Below the pieces are notes generated by a model. That model was not told the origin of the DNA. It saw only the letters and a program-made list of their open reading frames with translations, and made no database searches. The position numbers were made by a program, and so were the translations under genes. Of a stretch of DNA of 64,000 nucleotides, positions 20,273-29,747 are shown piece by piece (position 1 is the first letter of the stretch; the number at the start of each line of letters is the position of its first letter). Source of the DNA: Variovorax sp. CF079 (GTDB taxonomy: Bacteria > Pseudomonadota > Gammaproteobacteria > Burkholderiales > Burkholderiaceae_C); NCBI RefSeq assembly GCF_900101545.1, contig NZ_FMZU01000002.1, forward strand, positions 248,001 to 312,000, written 5' to 3'.

Positions 20273-21468
20273 TGATTCCGCAACTCGGCGACGCGCGGCG
20301 CGGCAAGCTGGCCGGCAACATGATGGGCTTCGGCCGGGCGCTGCGCCGCGCCGGCGTGCGGACCGATTCGGCACGCATCGCGCTCGCTGCCGAAGCCGCT
20401 GCGCTGGTCGGGGTCGACAGCCGGCTCGACCTGGCGGCCGCGATGGAAGCCGTGATGATCAGCCGCGAACAGGATCGCCTGGTGTTCCGAGAACTCTTCG
20501 ATGCCTGGTTCCGCGATCCCGAGCTTGCCAACAAGCTGCTCGCGCAGATGCTGCCGAGCGCCGAAGGCAAGGCCGAGCCCTCGAAGCGCCGGCCACGCGT
20601 GCGCGAGGCACTTGCGGCGCCGCGCGATGCGGTGAAGCCTGCGCAGACCGAGCGCGAGGTCGACTTCGATGCCGCGATGACGGCAAGCGATCGCCAGCGG
20701 GTGCACCACGCCGACTTCAACGCGCTGGGCGCCGCCGAGTACCGCCTGGTGGAGCGATTGGCCCGCGACATCGCGCTGCCGGTGCCGGCGCTGCCCTCGC
20801 GCCGCCTGCGCGTGACCGGCGATGCGGGCGCGCATTCGCGCATGCACTGGCCCGGCGTCTGGCACGAGGCCGGGCGCACCGGCGGCGAGATGCTGCTTCT
20901 GCCGCGGCTCTCGCGGCAGAAGCAGCCGCTGCCCCTGCTGGTGCTGGTCGACGTCTCCGGATCGATGGAGCGTTATGCGCGCCTGCTGCTGGCCTTTCTG
21001 CATGCGTCGACGCGGCGCGCCGGCCGGCGCGACGTGTTCGCCTTCGGCACCCAGTTGACCGACCTGACCCCGGCCTTCCGGCTGGCCGACACCGATCTGA
21101 TGCTGGCCGCAGCCAGCGAGGCCATCGCCGATTTCGCCGGCGGCACGCGTTTCGGCGCCTCGCTCGGCGAACTGCGCGAGCGCCATGCGCGTCGCCTGAC
21201 CGGCCGCCGCACGCTGGTGCTGGTGATCAGCGACGGCCTGGACACCGGCGAACCCGAAACCCTGGAGCGCGAACTGCTGTGGCTCAAGCGCCATTCGCGG
21301 CGGGTGCTGTGGCTCAACCCGCTGCTGCGCTACGAGGGCTATGCGCCGCTCGCGCGCGGGGCGGCCGTTCTGCACCGCCATGCAGACGCGATGCTCGCGG
21401 TCCACAATCTCCTGGCACTCGAACAATTGGCCGCGAGTCTCGCGGCCCTGATGCGGTCCGGCCGCTAG
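20272..21468 (+). CDS. coxE: VWA domain protein (CoxE-like)
   Basis: Partner of the MoxR ATPase (398 aa). The C-terminal half is a von Willebrand factor A domain with the metal-ion site DVSGSM (LLVLVDVSGSMERYARLLLAFLHAST, about residues 225-250), a later threonine in GGTRFGASL and aspartate in VISDGLDTGEPE. The N-terminal half is the CoxE-specific helical region (RLVFRELFDAWFRDPELANKLLAQML). MoxR-VWA pairs insert or remodel cofactors. The start at 20272 is the ATG right after the repeat; an upstream in-frame codon at 20194 lies inside the repeat and is unlikely. Confidence 0.9.
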   Translation: MIPQLGDARRGKLAGNMMGFGRALRRAGVRTDSARIALAAEAAALVGVDSRLDLAAAMEAVMISREQDRLVFRELFDAWFRDPELANKLLAQMLPSAEGKAEPSKRRPRVREALAAPRDAVKPAQTEREVDFDAAMTASDRQRVHHADFNALGAAEYRLVERLARDIALPVPALPSRRLRVTGDAGAHSRMHWPGVWHEAGRTGGEMLLLPRLSRQKQPLPLLVLVDVSGSMERYARLLLAFLHASTRRAGRRDVFAFGTQLTDLTPAFRLADTDLMLAAASEAIADFAGGTRFGASLGELRERHARRLTGRRTLVLVISDGLDTGEPETLERELLWLKRHSRRVLWLNPLLRYEGYAPLARGAAVLHRHADAMLAVHNLLALEQLAASLAALMRSGR

Positions 21469-21481
21469 AAGGAACCTCACG

Positions 21482-22090
21482 ATGGAAATGCTCGGCAACC
21501 GCCGGCTCGGCATCACGCAGCAGCAAGCCTGGGAGGCGCTCAACGATCCCGAGACGCTGAAGAAATGCATCCCCGGCTGCGACAAGTTCGAGGCCGTAGG
21601 CGACAACCAGTACGCGGTGGCGCTGGCCGTCAAGATCGGCCCGGTGTCGGCCAAGTTCAATGGCAAGGTCGCGCTGGCCGACATCTCGCCGCCGGACAGC
21701 TACAAGCTGTCCTTCGAAGGGCAGGGCGGCGTTGCCGGATTCGCCAAGGGTTCGTCGAGCGTGACGCTCAAGCCGGTCGCCGATGCGAGCCCCGGCTGCG
21801 AGCTCGACTACACGGTGCAGGCGCAGGTGGGCGGCAAGATCGCGCAGTTGGGGCAGCGCTTGATCGACGGCGCCGCCAAGTCGACGGCCGACGATTTCTT
21901 CAAGCGCTTCGAGGTCGAGATGCAAAGCCGCTACGGCCCGCCGCCGGCCGCGGTGGCCGAGAGCGCCGAGGCGCCCGCTGCCGCCGAGCCGTCCGAGAAG
22001 ACCGGCGCGATGGCGGGCTTCATGCGCAAGATCGGCATCGGCAGGAAGTCCGACAGATCGGCGAGCGATACGGAAGAGCCGGCCGACTAG
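21482..22090 (+). CDS. coxG: SRPBCC carbon monoxide dehydrogenase subunit G (CoxG-like)
   Basis: Protein of 202 aa with a SRPBCC (START-like) pocket domain of the CoxG type: MEMLGNRRLGITQQQAWEALNDPETLKKCIPGC at the start, then GKVALADISPPDSYKLSFEGQGGVAGFAKG and GGKIAQLGQRLIDGAAKSTADDFFKRFE. The last 50 residues are an Ala/Pro/Glu-rich linker ending in a short basic amphipathic segment (GFMRKIGIGRKS) that could attach to membrane. CoxG is thought to recruit the enzyme to the cytoplasmic membrane. It lies 13 bp after coxE. Confidence 0.9.
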   Translation: MEMLGNRRLGITQQQAWEALNDPETLKKCIPGCDKFEAVGDNQYAVALAVKIGPVSAKFNGKVALADISPPDSYKLSFEGQGGVAGFAKGSSSVTLKPVADASPGCELDYTVQAQVGGKIAQLGQRLIDGAAKSTADDFFKRFEVEMQSRYGPPPAAVAESAEAPAAAEPSEKTGAMAGFMRKIGIGRKSDRSASDTEEPAD

Positions 22091-22103
22091 GAAGACGAAC
22101 ATC

Positions 22104-23120
22104 ATGGAGAACCTCGACGTCATGGTTCTGCGCACGCTGCGCGACTGGCGGCTCGCGGGCCGCCGCGCGCTGCTCACGACGGTGGTGCGCACCTGGGGAT
22201 CTTCGCCGCGGCCGATCGGCTCGATCATGGCGCTGGCGGAAGACGGCGCCGTGATCGGCTCGGTCTCGGGCGGCTGCATCGAAGACGACCTGATCGCGCG
22301 CTACAGCCGTGCCCACGGCGCGCCGGGCGAGATGCCTTCGGGCGCGCCGGCGCTGGTCAAGTACGGCATCACGGCGGATGAGGCGCACCGCTTCGGCCTG
22401 CCCTGCGGCGGCACGCTGGAACTGCTGCTCGAATACGACCCGGACGCCGCCTCGCTCGAGACGCTGGTGGCCGCGCTCGAAAAAGGGCGGCTGATGCAGC
22501 GCACCGTGTCGCTGGCCGATGGCACCGTCGGCGTGGCCGAGGCGAGCGCGCCGGCCGAGCTCTCGATCAGCGACACCGAGCTGGTCAACACCTTCGGGCC
22601 CGAATACCGCATGCTCCTGATCGGCGCCGGCCAGCTGGCCGAGTACCTGTCGACGATGGCGAAGTTCAGCGGTTTCGCGGTGACGCTGTGCGATCCGCGC
22701 ACCGAGTACCGCACCGCCTGGGCCGTGCCGGGCGTGACGCTCAGCACCGAGATGCCCGACGACGCGGTGAGCGCCTTCAAGCCCGACCGCCGCAGCTGCG
22801 TGGTCGCGCTCACGCACGACCCGAAGCTCGACGACCTGGCCCTGCTCGAGGCCCTGCAAAGCGAAGCCTTCTACGTCGGCGCGATCGGCTCGCGCCGCAA
22901 TGCCCAGGCGCGGCGCGAACGCATGATCGAGCACTTCGAGCAGACCGAGGCATCGCTTTCGCGCCTGCGCGGCCCGATCGGCATCTACATCGGCAGCAAG
23001 ACGCCGCCCGAGATCGCGGTGAGCGTGATGGCCGAGATCCTGGCGGTGAAGAACGGCGTCAGGCTGCCGCGCGAGACCGAGGTCGCGCATGCCAAGGAGG
23101 CCGCGGGCGCCGGCAAGTAG
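22104..23120 (+). CDS. XdhC/CoxF-family molybdenum cofactor insertion chaperone
   Basis: XdhC/CoxI-family protein of 338 aa that in characterised members binds molybdopterin cofactor and helps insert it after sulfuration. The XdhC-CoxI domain is at the N-terminus (RRALLTTVVRTWGSSPRPIGSIMALAEDGAVIGSVSGGCIEDDL, with the conserved GSVSGGCIE cysteine). A Rossmann domain follows (LLIGAGQLAEYLSTMAKFSGFAVTLCDPR, about residues 172-200), ending in YVGAIGSRRNAQARRERM and IGSKTPPEIAVSVMAEI. It is the last gene of the operon, 13 bp after coxG, and completes the maturation set. Confidence 0.92.
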   Translation: MENLDVMVLRTLRDWRLAGRRALLTTVVRTWGSSPRPIGSIMALAEDGAVIGSVSGGCIEDDLIARYSRAHGAPGEMPSGAPALVKYGITADEAHRFGLPCGGTLELLLEYDPDAASLETLVAALEKGRLMQRTVSLADGTVGVAEASAPAELSISDTELVNTFGPEYRMLLIGAGQLAEYLSTMAKFSGFAVTLCDPRTEYRTAWAVPGVTLSTEMPDDAVSAFKPDRRSCVVALTHDPKLDDLALLEALQSEAFYVGAIGSRRNAQARRERMIEHFEQTEASLSRLRGPIGIYIGSKTPPEIAVSVMAEILAVKNGVRLPRETEVAHAKEAAGAGK

Positions 23121-23137
23121 CAGCGGGTGAGCCGCCG

Positions 23138-23356
23138 TCAGTGCCTGCGCAGGCCGGCGAGGAAGGTGGTGCTGCGGCCGAAGGCGCGCTGCATCTCCTT
23201 GGATTCGCGGGCTTCCTTGCGGGCCCTGGAGAAGATGAAACTCGCAGCCGCCAGTGCGAAGCACGCGCCGATCGCGATCAGCAATCCGACGAAGGATCCC
23301 AGCCACCAGGCGAGGCCGAGGATCACGATGCTGGCGAGAAGAAGAATGGCGCGCAT
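23138..23356 (-). CDS. Small membrane protein (72 aa), function unknown
   Basis: Two adjacent hydrophobic segments (ILLLASIVILGLAWWLGSF and GLLIAIGACFALAAASFIF) form a probable membrane hairpin. A basic, polar tail follows (RARKEARESKEMQRAFGRSTTFLAGLRRH). The composition is coherent for a real small protein. It converges with the xdhC-like gene, 17 bp between stops. No family recognised. Confidence 0.6.
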   Translation of the reverse strand: MRAILLLASIVILGLAWWLGSFVGLLIAIGACFALAAASFIFSRARKEARESKEMQRAFGRSTTFLAGLRRH

Positions 23357-23429
23357 GGGAGAGAGGCTAGCAGAGCCCTGGCCGAACAGGGTATGAACTA
23401 TTGCTCGGAAGCTGTGGGCGCGCCAGCTT

Positions 23430-25064
23430 TCATTCTGCGCTGCCCAACGGTGCGTCGGCAGTCGCGTCGAATGCGGCGATCAGCACCGGCGTCAGGTCAT
23501 GCATACCTGCGGTTGAGGGCCGCATCGGCAGCAGACCCGGCGTGAAGCCGAGGGCCTCGAAGCGTTTGAGCAGTTGCGTGTCCGTGCTGATGATGTGGAC
23601 CGGTACGTCCCACGAAGCGCCCGCGCCGCTCACGCCCGCCATCGGCTGGTGGTCGCCGATCACGATGGTGAGCAGCTGCCGCGGCGCGCGACCCGAGAGG
23701 TAGTCGCCCAGCCAGTGGAAGGTGTAGGCCAGCGATTCGAGGTACGCGGGCACGGGCTGCAGCCACGAACCCGGTTGCGCGACGGCCTGTGCGACTTCCG
23801 CCGCCGTGTAGGCGTCGGCGCGCAGCAGCCGCTGCCAGTCCGGCACGTAGGGCGCGATCGGGCGGAAGGGTGCGTGGCTCGTCAGGGTCGGAAAGACGAT
23901 GAAGCGCGGCGCGCGTTCCTCGCGCGGCTCGGCCAGTTCCTGCGCGTGCAGCAGCGCCATCGAGGCCTGGTCGGGAACGCGCCAGTAGCCGAAGGGCGGC
24001 CCGCGATAGCCGATGCGGTCGGCGTCGGCATAGCGGTCGAAGCCGTAGAAGCTGCCTTCGGGCCAGGGCTTCTGCAGGCCCGGCATCCAGTTCACGGTGC
24101 GCCAGCCATGGGCCTTGAAATGGCGCACCAGCGTCGAACGATCAGTGGTCAGCAGCAGTTCGTAGGCGCCGGGGTCCTGCATGTCGACGCCGCTGAGCAG
24201 CGCCGCATGGGCCAGCCAGGAGGCGCCGCCGAAAGTGGGGGAGCGCACGCGCGCCGAGACCGCCTGCCGGCCGCCGGCCGCGAGCGCCTGCATCAGCTGC
24301 GCGCGCGCCGGCGCGAGCGCGGCGGCCTGCTGCGGGTCGTCCAGCGCGGTGACGCCGTAGGACTCGGCAAAGATCAGCAGCACGTCGGCGCCGCGGAGGC
24401 CTGCGAGCGAGCTGTGCTCGAAGGCCGGGCTGGGCGAGAGCTGCGAAGCCGCGTGGCCGGGCAGCAGCTGGCCGGCCAGGATTGCGGCCTGCTGCGCAAG
24501 AATGGGCGCGACCGGCATCGAGAAGAACCAGCGCGTGTCGCGCCCCCCGATGCCATGCGCGGCAAAGTTCGTGAAGAGCAGAAGGCCGATGAGGCCGATC
24601 GCGGGCCGCGGCGTGGGCCAAGCCAGCTCGCGCGCAATCGCACGCCAGCATCGCCATGCCAAGCCGTACAGCAGCACAGGGATGGCCAGCGCGGCGAGCG
24701 CTGCCAAGCCGATCTGCCAAGCTGCGAGCTCGCCCATGCGCAGCACGTCCAGCGCGTGCCTGCTGTCCCAGTAGAGGTTGATCTGCCGGCCGAATACGGC
24801 CGACACCGTCACGTCGAGGTAGCGAGCGAGGATCCAGAAGGCGGTGACGCTCGCCAGCAAGCGCAGCATGCGTGCGCCCGGCTGCCCGCGCCAGGCGATC
24901 CAGGCCGTGAGCATCACCAGAACCATGACGAGTTCGAAGGACACGCGCAGCGCCAGGCGCGGCCACAGCCCCGGCCCGTGGTTCTCCATCGTCAGCAGCG
25001 CATTGAGCAGCAGCAGGGGCAGGGCGAAGCGCGGCAGCCACCCGCCCCATGCGGCGGGCCTCAT
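23430..25064 (-). CDS. Sulfatase-like / LtaS-type membrane hydrolase or transferase
   Basis: Membrane enzyme of 544 aa: around five hydrophobic segments in residues 1-190, then a large periplasmic domain of the alkaline-phosphatase/sulfatase superfamily. That domain shows ADVLLIFAESYGVTALDD (about 203-220, metal-site Glu), SPTFGGASWLAHAALLSGVD, FPTLTSHAPF and IVIGDHQPMAG (Asp-His metal ligands, about 463). This architecture is shared by LtaS, phosphoglycerol transferases and phosphoethanolamine transferases, which move head groups from phospholipids onto glycans or lipids. The start overlaps the yceI stop (ATGA). With the CDP-alcohol phosphatidyltransferase two genes upstream, a lipid head-group role is likely. 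Confidence 0.8.
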   Translation of the reverse strand: MRPAAWGGWLPRFALPLLLLNALLTMENHGPGLWPRLALRVSFELVMVLVMLTAWIAWRGQPGARMLRLLASVTAFWILARYLDVTVSAVFGRQINLYWDSRHALDVLRMGELAAWQIGLAALAALAIPVLLYGLAWRCWRAIARELAWPTPRPAIGLIGLLLFTNFAAHGIGGRDTRWFFSMPVAPILAQQAAILAGQLLPGHAASQLSPSPAFEHSSLAGLRGADVLLIFAESYGVTALDDPQQAAALAPARAQLMQALAAGGRQAVSARVRSPTFGGASWLAHAALLSGVDMQDPGAYELLLTTDRSTLVRHFKAHGWRTVNWMPGLQKPWPEGSFYGFDRYADADRIGYRGPPFGYWRVPDQASMALLHAQELAEPREERAPRFIVFPTLTSHAPFRPIAPYVPDWQRLLRADAYTAAEVAQAVAQPGSWLQPVPAYLESLAYTFHWLGDYLSGRAPRQLLTIVIGDHQPMAGVSGAGASWDVPVHIISTDTQLLKRFEALGFTPGLLPMRPSTAGMHDLTPVLIAAFDATADAPLGSAE

Positions 25065-25657
25065 TTGCGCTTGGCCTCGAACTCGATGATGAGCGGCACC
25101 TCGTCGCCGACCCAGCCGTTGCCGACCGCGTAGTTCATGCCGTAGCTGCTGCGCTTGAAGCTGCCGCGCGCCGACACGCCCATCACGTAGCTCTTCTCGA
25201 TCGGCGAGGGCCCGCTCTTGTTCCAGGTCGCGGCGAGCGTCAGCGGCTGGGAGCGGCCCAGCAGCTCGAGCTGGCCGGCGATCTCGAAGGTGCGATCGCC
25301 GGTGCGCTTGGCTCCGGCCGCGGTGAACACCATGCGCGGGAACTCGGAGGTGTTGAGGAAGTCGGCGCTCTTCAGATGCTGGTCGCGCTTGGCGTAGTTG
25401 CTGAAGACGCTCTGGGTGTCGACCTCGATGCGCACGTTGCTGAGCGTGGCCGTGGCTTCGTCGAAGCTGTAGCTGCCGCGCGCGGCGCGGAACATGCCCA
25501 GCACCTTGGCGTAGCCGATGTGATCGACCAGGAAGGCGATGGTGAGATGTTCGGGGTCGAGCTCGTAGCGTGTGGCCTCGGCGCGCGCGGGCAGGGCGTT
25601 CGCCATGAGGCATGACACGATCAGGGCGTACGGCAAGCGGGCCGCGAGTGCTTTCAT
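25061..25657 (-). CDS. YceI family periplasmic lipid-binding protein
   Basis: Exported protein of 198 aa with a signal peptide (residues 1-27, ending ALPARA) and a YceI beta-barrel: TRYELDPEHLTIAFLVDHIGYAKVLGMFRAARGSYSFDEATATLSNVRIEVDTQS at the start and SYGMNYAVGNGWVGDEVPLIIEFEAKRK at the end. YceI proteins hold isoprenoid-type lipids (for example polyprenyl or ubiquinone-like chains) in a lipocalin-like pocket. It is the middle gene of an overlapping three-gene operon (ATGA on both sides), between two lipid-type enzymes. Confidence 0.9.
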   Translation of the reverse strand: MKALAARLPYALIVSCLMANALPARAEATRYELDPEHLTIAFLVDHIGYAKVLGMFRAARGSYSFDEATATLSNVRIEVDTQSVFSNYAKRDQHLKSADFLNTSEFPRMVFTAAGAKRTGDRTFEIAGQLELLGRSQPLTLAATWNKSGPSPIEKSYVMGVSARGSFKRSSYGMNYAVGNGWVGDEVPLIIEFEAKRK

Positions 25658-26442
25658 GAGGCAGGCTCCAGTGGGGATGCGCGATGACGGATCAACCACG
25701 CGATGTCGATCGCGAAGGACGCAGTGAGCGCGGCCAGGCTCGCGGCCGCGATGGCCCGGCTCCAGGGCAGCGAGATGATCGGACCGAGGCAGACGAGCAG
25801 GCTGGTGATCTGCGCCACGCACACCGCCTTGCGCCGCTGGCTCGGCGCGAGCGGCCGCGCCAGCCAGGGCCAGGGCTTCATCGCCAGCACGAAGGCGTAG
25901 CGCATCAGGCCCGCGGCAAGGATCCATGAGCCGGCCTTGTCGAAATGAAAGACCAGCAGGCAGAGCGCGAAGGTCAGCAACGCATCGGTCTCCATGTCGA
26001 AGCGCGCGCCGAATTCGCTGGTCAGACCGCTGCGGCGCGCGAGCGGGCCATCGAGGGCATCGAGCAGCGCGGCGGTCGTGCCCACGACGATGGCGCTCCA
26101 CGCCATCGCTTCGGCATCGGCCAGGGGCTCGCCGATGCCCGCCGCGAGCAATGCGGCGAGCGCCAGGCGCGCCAGCGTCACGCGGTTGGCGGCACCGAAG
26201 CGCGCATTCGGCGCATGGGCCGCAAGGCCATGCAGCACCCACGCGAAGGCTGCCGCAAAGACGGCGGCTGCCTTGAGCTTGAACCAGGGACTGAGCTCGC
26301 CCAGCACCGTCAGCCCGCCAGCCGCCACGGCGAGCAGCAGGAAGCAGGGCACGGCCTCGCGCCAGGCATCGCGCCGGAGCGCCGCGAGCCGGCCCGCACT
26401 GAGTGCGGGGCCATCGGCAGGAGGATGGGTGAGCATCGTCAT
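25654..26442 (-). CDS. CDP-alcohol phosphatidyltransferase family protein
   Basis: Integral membrane enzyme (262 aa) of the CDP-alcohol phosphatidyltransferase family, which joins a CDP-activated lipid or alcohol to a second alcohol with release of CMP. The full signature DG-x2-AR-x8-G-x3-D-x3-D is present: [23 protein letters not shown] (about residues 137-159 in two overlapping runs). Six or so hydrophobic segments surround it. The start may be 26442 (MTML) or 26436 (ML). It overlaps yceI by ATGA and is divergent from the dehydrogenase gene with only 12 bp between, so the two operons must share a promoter region reaching into coding sequence. Confidence 0.87.
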   Translation of the reverse strand: MTMLTHPPADGPALSAGRLAALRRDAWREAVPCFLLLAVAAGGLTVLGELSPWFKLKAAAVFAAAFAWVLHGLAAHAPNARFGAANRVTLARLALAALLAAGIGEPLADAEAMAWSAIVVGTTAALLDALDGPLARRSGLTSEFGARFDMETDALLTFALCLLVFHFDKAGSWILAAGLMRYAFVLAMKPWPWLARPLAPSQRRKAVCVAQITSLLVCLGPIISLPWSRAIAAASLAALTASFAIDIAWLIRHRASPLEPAS

Positions 26443-26454
26443 AAGATCCGTTGC

Positions 26455-27453
26455 ATGCCAGCATATCTCTCCCGTGTTGCTTCTGCCGAGTCCTGGGCCT
26501 GCTGGATCGAAGCCCCGGGCCGGGCCGGCATCCGGCGCGCTGCATTCGATGCGCCCGGTCCCGAAGAGGTGCAGGTTCGTGCGCTGCACAGCGGCATCAG
26601 CCGCGGCACCGAGCTGCTGGTGTTCGGCGGCGAGGTGCCTGCCAGCGAATTCGAACGCATGCGCGCGCCCTTCCAGGAAGGCGAATTTCCAGCGCCGGTG
26701 AAGTACGGCTATGCGAGTGTCGGCACGGTCGAGCGGGGGCCCGAGGCGCTTCTCGGCCGCGAGGTGTTCTGCCTCTATCCGCACCAGACCCGCTACGTGG
26801 TGCCGGCCGATGCCGTGCACCTGCTGCCCGAGGGCCTGCCGCCCGCGCGCGCGGTGCTGGCCGCCAACCTGGAGACCGCAGTCAATGCGCTGTGGGATGC
26901 GGCACCGCGCGTCGGCGACCGCATCGCCGTCGTGGGCGCAGGTGTGGTCGGCCTGCTGGTGGCCTGGCTGGCCGGGCGCATGCCCGGTTGCACGGTCGAG
27001 GTGATCGACACGAATCCCGCGCGCCGTGCGGTGGCGGAACGGCTGGGCCTCGTCTTTGCGAGTCCGGAGGCTGCGAGTCTCGAGGCCGATCTGGTGCTGC
27101 ATGCCAGCGGCAGCCCAGCAGGCCTGGCCACGGCGCTGCGGCTGGCCGCCTTCGAGGCCACGGTGCTGGAACTGAGCTGGTACGGGCAGCGCGCGGTGAC
27201 GCTGCCGTTGGGCGAAGCCTTCCATTCGCGGCGCCTCACGCTCAGGAGTTCGCAGGTCGGCCAGGTGGCCACCGCGCAGCGCGCGCGCTGGAGCCATCGG
27301 CGCCGGATGGCGCTGGCGTTGTCGCTGCTGCGCGATCCGGTGCTCGATGCGCTCATCACCGACAGTGCGCCTTTCGCCGAACTGCCGGCGGTGCTCGGCC
27401 GGCTCGCCGCGGGCGCGCCGAACACCTTGTGCCACCGCATCGACTATCCCTGA
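26455..27453 (+). CDS. Medium-chain dehydrogenase (BchC-like), zinc ligands missing
   Basis: Medium-chain dehydrogenase/reductase of 332 aa. The N-terminal GroES-like part reads [49 protein letters not shown], very like BchC and similar enzymes. Classical zinc alcohol dehydrogenases have a cysteine in GICGTD and a GHE motif; here these places are GISRGTE and KYGYASVG, so the catalytic zinc cannot be bound in the usual way. The nucleotide domain is [17 protein letters not shown] (about residues 160-176) with D in EVIDTN favouring NAD. It begins a four-gene overlapping operon with a pterin-synthase-like protein, a glycosyltransferase and a methyltransferase. Confidence 0.85.
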   Translation: MPAYLSRVASAESWACWIEAPGRAGIRRAAFDAPGPEEVQVRALHSGISRGTELLVFGGEVPASEFERMRAPFQEGEFPAPVKYGYASVGTVERGPEALLGREVFCLYPHQTRYVVPADAVHLLPEGLPPARAVLAANLETAVNALWDAAPRVGDRIAVVGAGVVGLLVAWLAGRMPGCTVEVIDTNPARRAVAERLGLVFASPEAASLEADLVLHASGSPAGLATALRLAAFEATVLELSWYGQRAVTLPLGEAFHSRRLTLRSSQVGQVATAQRARWSHRRRMALALSLLRDPVLDALITDSAPFAELPAVLGRLAAGAPNTLCHRIDYP

Positions 27454-27478
27454 CCCCTTCACCCTGGAAAGACTTCGC

Positions 27479-27877
27479 ATGTACAGCGTCAACGTCCGCG
27501 ACCATTTCATGATTGCCCACAGCTTTCGCGGCCAGGTCTTCGGCCCCGCGCAGCGCCTGCATGGCGCGACCTATGTGGTGGATCTCGAACTGCGCCGCGC
27601 CGAGCTCGATGCCGACGGCGTGGTGGTCGACATCGCGCTCGCCACCGAGGTGCTGCGCAGCGTGCTGGGCGAACTCAACCTGCGCAACCTCGACGACGAT
27701 CCGGCCTTCGAGGGGCGCAACACCACCACGGAATTCATGGCGCGCGTGATCTTCGATCGCGTTGCCGCGCGCATCGCGGCCGGCGAACTCGGGCCCCACG
27801 CAAGCGGCCTCGCGAGCATGCGCGTGAAGTTGAACGAATCGCATGTGGCCTGGGCGGCCTACGAGGGCGCACTTTGA
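27479..27877 (+). CDS. 6-pyruvoyl-tetrahydropterin synthase / QueD family protein, atypical active site
   Basis: Protein of 132 aa with the PTPS/QueD fold signature: FMIAHSF (H14), [13 protein letters not shown] (H28), the [16 protein letters not shown] helix and [15 protein letters not shown] with the pterin-anchoring glutamate. In QueD the catalytic cysteine stands four residues before HGH; here that position is Ala24 and the second His of HGH is Ala30. The histidine of the LDHHYLN-type motif is also missing ([10 protein letters not shown]). Substrate binding may be kept while the known lyase chemistry is not. A GGAAAG ribosome site precedes the ATG; the end overlaps the next gene. Confidence 0.85.
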   Translation: MYSVNVRDHFMIAHSFRGQVFGPAQRLHGATYVVDLELRRAELDADGVVVDIALATEVLRSVLGELNLRNLDDDPAFEGRNTTTEFMARVIFDRVAARIAAGELGPHASGLASMRVKLNESHVAWAAYEGAL

Positions 27878-28944
27878 CCATCAAGCGCTGCAGCTTCCTG
27901 GTGCCGGGAGACTTGAACACCCGCACCGGCGGCTACACCTACGACCGCCGCGTCATCGATGGCCTGCGCGCGCAGCAGTGGGAGGTCGAGGTCCAGACCT
28001 TGGGCGAAGGCTATCCGGCGCCCGCTGCGGCAGCGCTCGCGCAGGCCGGCCGCGTGGCCGATGCCTTGCCCGATGGCGCGCTGGCAGTGGTCGACGGCCT
28101 CGCCTTCGGCGTGCTGCCCGATCTGGCGCAAAGGCATGCGCAGCGCCTTTGCTGGATCGCGCTGGTGCATCACCCGTTGTCGCTGGAGACCGGCCTCGAC
28201 GCGGCGCAGCAGCGCGCCTTGTTCGAGAGCGAGCGGCGCGCGCTGGCCAGTGCGCGCGGCGTGATCGTCACCAGCTCTTCCACGGCACGTGCGCTGGCAG
28301 CCTTCGACGTTCCGGATTCGCGCATCGTCGTGGTCGAGCCCGGGACCGAGCCGGCCCCCTTGGCCGCAGGCTCGGGCACCGATGCCTTGTCGCTGCTGTG
28401 CGTGGCGACCGTGACGCCGCGCAAGGGGCATGCTCTGCTGATCGAAGCGCTGGCCGGGTTGAAGGACCGGTGCTGGACGCTGCATTGCGCAGGCAGCCTG
28501 GTCATGGACGCTGCATGCGCATCGGCATTGATGCAGGCCATCGAACGTCACGGCCTGCGCGAACGCGTGGTGCTGCATGGCGAGCAGGACGAGGCGGGCC
28601 TGTGCGCGCTCTATGCGAAGGCCGATGCCTTCGTGCTGCCCTCGTTCCATGAGGGTTACGGCATGGCCCTGGCCGAGGCGCTGGCGTACGGCCTGCCGGT
28701 GATCAGCACCCGCGCGGGCGCCATTCCGGACACGGTGCCGGCCGATGCGGGCCTGCTGGTGTCGCCCGGCGACGCGATCGCGCTGCGTGCCGCGTTGCAG
28801 CGGCTGATGGACGATGCTGCGTGGCGGGCGCAGCTGAAGGCCGGCGCGCAAAGAGCGCGAGGCCGCCTGCCGACATGGCAGCAGAGCGGCGCGCGCTTTG
28901 CATCGGTGCTCGCCGATTTCCGGCAGCCGGCAGGAGGCGCATGA
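27874..28944 (+). CDS. GT4-type glycosyltransferase
   Basis: Glycosyltransferase of 356 aa with GT-B fold (family 4 type). The N-terminal half starts [25 protein letters not shown], the glycine-rich nucleotide/acceptor loop. The C-terminal half has [17 protein letters not shown] (about residues 180-196), [50 protein letters not shown] with the EGYGMALAE (E-x7-E) donor-binding motif. It starts at a TTG overlapping the previous stop (TTGA), a tightly coupled arrangement. The donor and acceptor are unknown; the operon suggests a pterin-like or dehydrogenase-derived small molecule. Confidence 0.88.
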   Translation: MTIKRCSFLVPGDLNTRTGGYTYDRRVIDGLRAQQWEVEVQTLGEGYPAPAAAALAQAGRVADALPDGALAVVDGLAFGVLPDLAQRHAQRLCWIALVHHPLSLETGLDAAQQRALFESERRALASARGVIVTSSSTARALAAFDVPDSRIVVVEPGTEPAPLAAGSGTDALSLLCVATVTPRKGHALLIEALAGLKDRCWTLHCAGSLVMDAACASALMQAIERHGLRERVVLHGEQDEAGLCALYAKADAFVLPSFHEGYGMALAEALAYGLPVISTRAGAIPDTVPADAGLLVSPGDAIALRAALQRLMDDAAWRAQLKAGAQRARGRLPTWQQSGARFASVLADFRQPAGGA

Positions 28945-29747
28945 CAGGCTTCAGCGCCGACTGGCTCGCGCTGCGCGAGCCCTTCGATCGCGCGGCGCGC
29001 AGTGCGTCGGCTGCGCTGCTGGATCTGCACGCGATGGCGGCCCGGCTGCGCGGCGACGACCCGGTCCTGCGCGTGATCGACCTGGGCTGCGGCACCGGCG
29101 CCAATCTGCGCGAACTGGCGCCGCGGCTGGGCGGCGCCCAGCAGTGGCTGATGGTCGACCACGACCCGCGCCTGCTGGCGGCGTTGCCGGAATCGCTCGA
29201 AGGCCCGGGGTGGCATGCGAAGGCGCGTCTGCTCCGCATCGATCTGGCGGCGGCGCTTGACGCCGTGCCCTATGGCGCGGCGCGGCTCGTCACGGCCTCG
29301 GCGCTGCTGGACCTCGTGTCCGCATCGTGGCTCGACGCGCTCTTGAACCATGTGCGAATGGCGAATGCGGCCGTGCTCTTCGCACTGACTGTCGATGGCC
29401 GTGTCGCGTGGGCGCCTGGTCTTGCAGGCGACGCGGAGGTCCACGAACTGTTCGCCACCCATCAACGGCGCGACAAGGGTTTCGGACCCGCGCTCGGCGG
29501 CGAAGCGGTTGCGCTGGCGGTCGCCCGCCTCGATGCGATGGGCTACAGCGTCACGCAGGCGCGAAGCGATTGGTGCATCGAGGAGGCGGCGATGCTGCGC
29601 GCGATGATCGAAGGCATGGCTCATGCCACGCTGGAACAGGAACCGGCTGCGCACGAGCTCGTCGGCGCATGGAAGGCGCGGCGGTTAGCGCTTGTCGATC
29701 GCACCTGCCTGCGCGTGGGGCACGTGGATCTTCTGGCGATGCCTTAG
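28941..29747 (+). CDS. Class I SAM-dependent methyltransferase
   Basis: Methyltransferase of 268 aa. Motif I is VIDLGCGTGANLRELAPRL (about residues 43-61), followed by MVDHDPRLLAAL for the ribose-binding acidic residue and LVTASALLDLVSASWLDALL as the post-motif helix. It overlaps the glycosyltransferase stop (ATGA) and is the fourth gene of the operon. The stop overlaps, on the opposite strand, the stop of an ORF6N-type remnant, so sequence beyond the operon end has been rearranged. Substrate unknown. Confidence 0.87.
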   Translation: MTGFSADWLALREPFDRAARSASAALLDLHAMAARLRGDDPVLRVIDLGCGTGANLRELAPRLGGAQQWLMVDHDPRLLAALPESLEGPGWHAKARLLRIDLAAALDAVPYGAARLVTASALLDLVSASWLDALLNHVRMANAAVLFALTVDGRVAWAPGLAGDAEVHELFATHQRRDKGFGPALGGEAVALAVARLDAMGYSVTQARSDWCIEEAAMLRAMIEGMAHATLEQEPAAHELVGAWKARRLALVDRTCLRVGHVDLLAMP

